Below are positions 13,166-14,972 of a stretch of 14,972 nucleotides of DNA, piece by piece. The translations under genes were made by a program, and so were the position numbers. The first letter of the stretch is position 1. Each line of letters opens with the position of its first letter. The notes under the pieces are model-generated. The model made no database searches. It was given only the letters and a program-made list of their open reading frames with translations, and was not told where the DNA came from. Source of the stretch: Flavobacteriales bacterium (GTDB lineage: Bacteria > Bacteroidota > Bacteroidia > Flavobacteriales_D > Parvicellaceae); assembly GCA_015488785.1 (NCBI GenBank), contig WFNC01000595.1:1-14972 (forward strand), given 5' to 3'.

Positions 13166-14704
13166 ATGGCAAAAATTCTTTGGGCAGACGACGAGATTGA
13201 TTTATTGAAACCTCATGTACTTTTTTTAGAAGCAAAAGGGCATCAAGTAACTACAGTTTGTAGTGGGAATGAAGCAATAGACGAAACAGACGAGCATAAT
13301 TTTGATATCGTATTTTTAGATGAAAACATGCCAGGACTTACGGGATTAGATACTTTGGAAGAAATAAAGCAAAGACATCCTAGTATTCCGATTGTAATGA
13401 TTACAAAAAGCGAAGAAGAATCGATAATGGAGGGAGCAATCGGTGGTCGAATCTCTGATTATTTGATTAAACCTGTCAATCCAAATCAAATATTATTATC
13501 AGTAAAGAAAATACTAGAAGGTAAAAGATTGGTAAGCGAAAAAACGACGTCAAGTTACCAACAAGAATTTCGTCAAATTTCTATGGATTTGCAAGACCGA
13601 TTGGACGAGGAGGATTGGAAAGAACTTTATCGAAAAATTGTTTATTGGGATTTGAAATTAGCAGAAAGTAACGACAGTAGCATGAAGGAAATTCTTGCGA
13701 TGCAGAAAAAAGAAGCGAATGACTTGTTTTCTCGTTTTGTCGAAAAAAACTATCTAAACTGGGCAAATGGAATTGATACGCCACTGATGTCACATGATTT
13801 ATTAAAGAAAGAAGTTTTTCCAAACATTGGAAAGAAACCAACTTTCATGGTCTTAATCGATAATTTAAGGTATGATCAATGGCAAATATTAAGGCCTTTA
13901 TTAAGGGAGTTTTTTACTATTGAAAAAGACGAATTATATTACGGAATATTGCCAACAGCAACACAATACGCTAGAAATTCGATATTTGCGGGGTTAATGC
14001 CTTCTGATATCGCAAAGAAACATCCTCAATATTGGAAAAACGATGAAGATGAAGGAGGTAAGAATTTGTTTGAAAAAGAATTGTTAGGCGAAAATTTTAT
14101 AAGAAATAGAAAAGAAGTTAAATACTCTTATAATAAAATAACAAACCTAAAAGCAGGTAAAAAATTAGTCGATAATTTCTCGAATTTAATGCAATTTGAA
14201 TTTAATGCAATTGTTTACAATTTTGTAGATATGCTTTCGCATGCACGTACGGATATGGAAGTGATTAGAGAATTAGCCGACGATGAAGAAGCGTACCGTT
14301 CTTTGACGTTGAGTTGGTTTAAGCATTCTCCATTGTTCGATTTGTTTAAACTCATCGCCAAAAACAATTGTGACGTAATTATAACGACTGACCACGGGAC
14401 AGTAAAAGTGGATGAACCAAGCAAGGTAATTGGGGATAGAAATACAAACACGAATCTAAGGTATAAACAAGGAAAAAATTTGACTTACGAAAAGAAAGAT
14501 GTTTTTGAAGTTCGTAATCCAGATGAAGCTTTTCTTCCAAAACAAAATGTAAGTTCTTCTTTTATTTTTGCTAAGGATTCTAAGTTTTTTGTTTACCCAA
14601 ATAACTATAATCATTTTCTGAAATATTATAAAAACACTTTCCAGCACGGAGGGATAAGCCTAGAAGAGGTCTTAATTCCTATTGTGCACTTGAAAAGTAA
14701 ATGA
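13166..14704 (+). CDS. porX: T9SS response regulator PorX (receiver domain plus PglZ/alkaline-phosphatase-fold domain)
   Basis: A 512-residue cytosolic regulator. The N-terminal CheY-like receiver has the acidic pair Asp8/Asp9, phosphoacceptor Asp52 (VFLDENMPG), Thr80 and Lys102 (LIKPVNP). After a helical linker (about 120-215) comes a PglZ domain of the alkaline phosphatase superfamily: 'LIDNLRYDQW' (230-239), 'LPTATQYARNS' (262-272), 'FVDMLSHARTD' (353-363), 'IITTDHGT' (405-412) and 'FQHGGISLEE' (492-501). Probable metal or catalytic residues are Asp232, Thr266, His359, Asp409, His410 and His494. In Porphyromonas, PorX works with the PorY kinase and sigma factor SigP to control type IX secretion genes, and the PglZ part has been reported to cleave oligonucleotides. 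porY is not in the window. The ATG at 13166 gives the exact expected N-terminus. folC follows after 36 bases. Confidence 0.95.
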   Translation: MAKILWADDEIDLLKPHVLFLEAKGHQVTTVCSGNEAIDETDEHNFDIVFLDENMPGLTGLDTLEEIKQRHPSIPIVMITKSEEESIMEGAIGGRISDYLIKPVNPNQILLSVKKILEGKRLVSEKTTSSYQQEFRQISMDLQDRLDEEDWKELYRKIVYWDLKLAESNDSSMKEILAMQKKEANDLFSRFVEKNYLNWANGIDTPLMSHDLLKKEVFPNIGKKPTFMVLIDNLRYDQWQILRPLLREFFTIEKDELYYGILPTATQYARNSIFAGLMPSDIAKKHPQYWKNDEDEGGKNLFEKELLGENFIRNRKEVKYSYNKITNLKAGKKLVDNFSNLMQFEFNAIVYNFVDMLSHARTDMEVIRELADDEEAYRSLTLSWFKHSPLFDLFKLIAKNNCDVIITTDHGTVKVDEPSKVIGDRNTNTNLRYKQGKNLTYEKKDVFEVRNPDEAFLPKQNVSSSFIFAKDSKFFVYPNNYNHFLKYYKNTFQHGGISLEEVLIPIVHLKSK

Positions 14705-14740
14705 GTTGAACAGCGTATCAAAACAAACCAACCTATAAGA

Positions 14741-14972
14741 ATGACTTATCAATCTACACTAGACTTTCTTTACTCCCAGTTACCACAATATCAAAAAATA
14801 GGAGGGAAGGCATACAAAGCTTCATTGGCTAATATCGAAGCCTTGTGCAAAGTGTTGGGAAATCCAGAACGAAAAATAAAAACGATTCATATAGCAGGAA
14901 CTAATGGGAAAGGTTCTACAAGTAGCTTGTTGGCTTCAGTTTTGACAGAAAGTGGTTATAAAGTTGGTTTGT
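14741..14972 (+). CDS. folC: Folylpolyglutamate synthase / dihydrofolate synthase FolC, N-terminal part (partial)
   Basis: The first 77 codons of an open frame that continues past the window end. The start 'MTYQSTLDFLYSQLPQYQKIG' and 'HIAGTNGKGSTSSLLASVL', with the P-loop GTNGKGST (residues 53-60), are diagnostic of the FolC/Mur-ligase family. The usual spacing of about 50 residues between the Met and the P-loop supports the ATG at 14741. FolC joins glutamate to dihydropteroate and folates in the cytosol using ATP. It lies 36 bases after porX with no terminator between, so cotranscription is likely. Confidence 0.92.
   Translation, partial: MTYQSTLDFLYSQLPQYQKIGGKAYKASLANIEALCKVLGNPERKIKTIHIAGTNGKGSTSSLLASVLTESGYKVGL

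Noticed and set aside
13166..14704. PorX read as a PglZ protein of a BREX phage-defence system
   Set aside because: The PglZ domain is fused to a CheY-like receiver and the length and linker match PorX; no BREX genes (brxC, pglX and others) are nearby.
1..14972. CRISPR array, tRNA or rRNA genes, insertion sequences, prophage or defence genes
   Set aside because: I saw no regularly spaced repeats, cloverleaf sequences, transposase motifs or known defence-protein motifs. Every long open frame was assigned to a conserved chromosomal family or dismissed as antisense.

Overview
The window looks like chromosomal DNA from a member of the Bacteroidota, most likely the order Flavobacteriales. Evidence: AT-rich DNA throughout, TAnnTTTG-type -7 promoter boxes, no Shine-Dalgarno sequences before the start codons, and Bacteroidota marker genes (gldD, porX, the BshB1/BshC bacillithiol pair, and an OmpP1/FadL gene followed by an SGNH lipoprotein gene). 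I see no phage, transposase, plasmid, CRISPR, tRNA or rRNA features. Base composition is even, so nothing points to recent transfer.

Layout. Positions 1-2495 (+): the end of rsmI, then bshB1, then a peptide-type ABC substrate-binding lipoprotein, probably one operon. It meets bshC (2721-4298, -) head-on across a two-way terminator. Positions 4299-4819 are noncoding and end in a near-perfect terminator palindrome. Positions 4820-9310 (-) carry, in transcription order, an OmpP1/FadL outer-membrane protein, an SGNH/GDSL hydrolase lipoprotein and a POT-family peptide symporter. Positions 9311-9729 are noncoding with strong hairpins and a degenerate copy of a repeat also present near 4550. Next come a divergent pair, a 4'-phosphopantetheinyl transferase (-) and gldD (+), then a CoA-disulfide-reductase-like flavoprotein with a C-terminal rhodanese domain (-), then divergent porX (+) and the start of folC (+).

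How the genes fit together. Three themes can be read. (a) Low-molecular-weight thiols: BshB1 and BshC perform the second and third steps of bacillithiol synthesis, and the CoADR-rhodanese protein is a plausible thiol-disulfide or persulfide reductase; bshA is not in the window. (b) Envelope uptake of peptides and lipids: the substrate-binding lipoprotein, the POT symporter and the FadL/SGNH pair. (c) Type IX secretion and gliding: GldD and the PorX regulator. The rest is housekeeping (RsmI, FolC, PPTase).

Most of the window is ordinary conserved chromosome. The points most worth checking are an apparent duplication of the TM8-TM9 hairpin inside the POT transporter, the linkage of bacillithiol genes to an orphan binding protein, inverted repeats over the porX and CoADR-like promoters, and the dispersed intergenic repeat. 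I did not find anything I can defend as a wholly new system.
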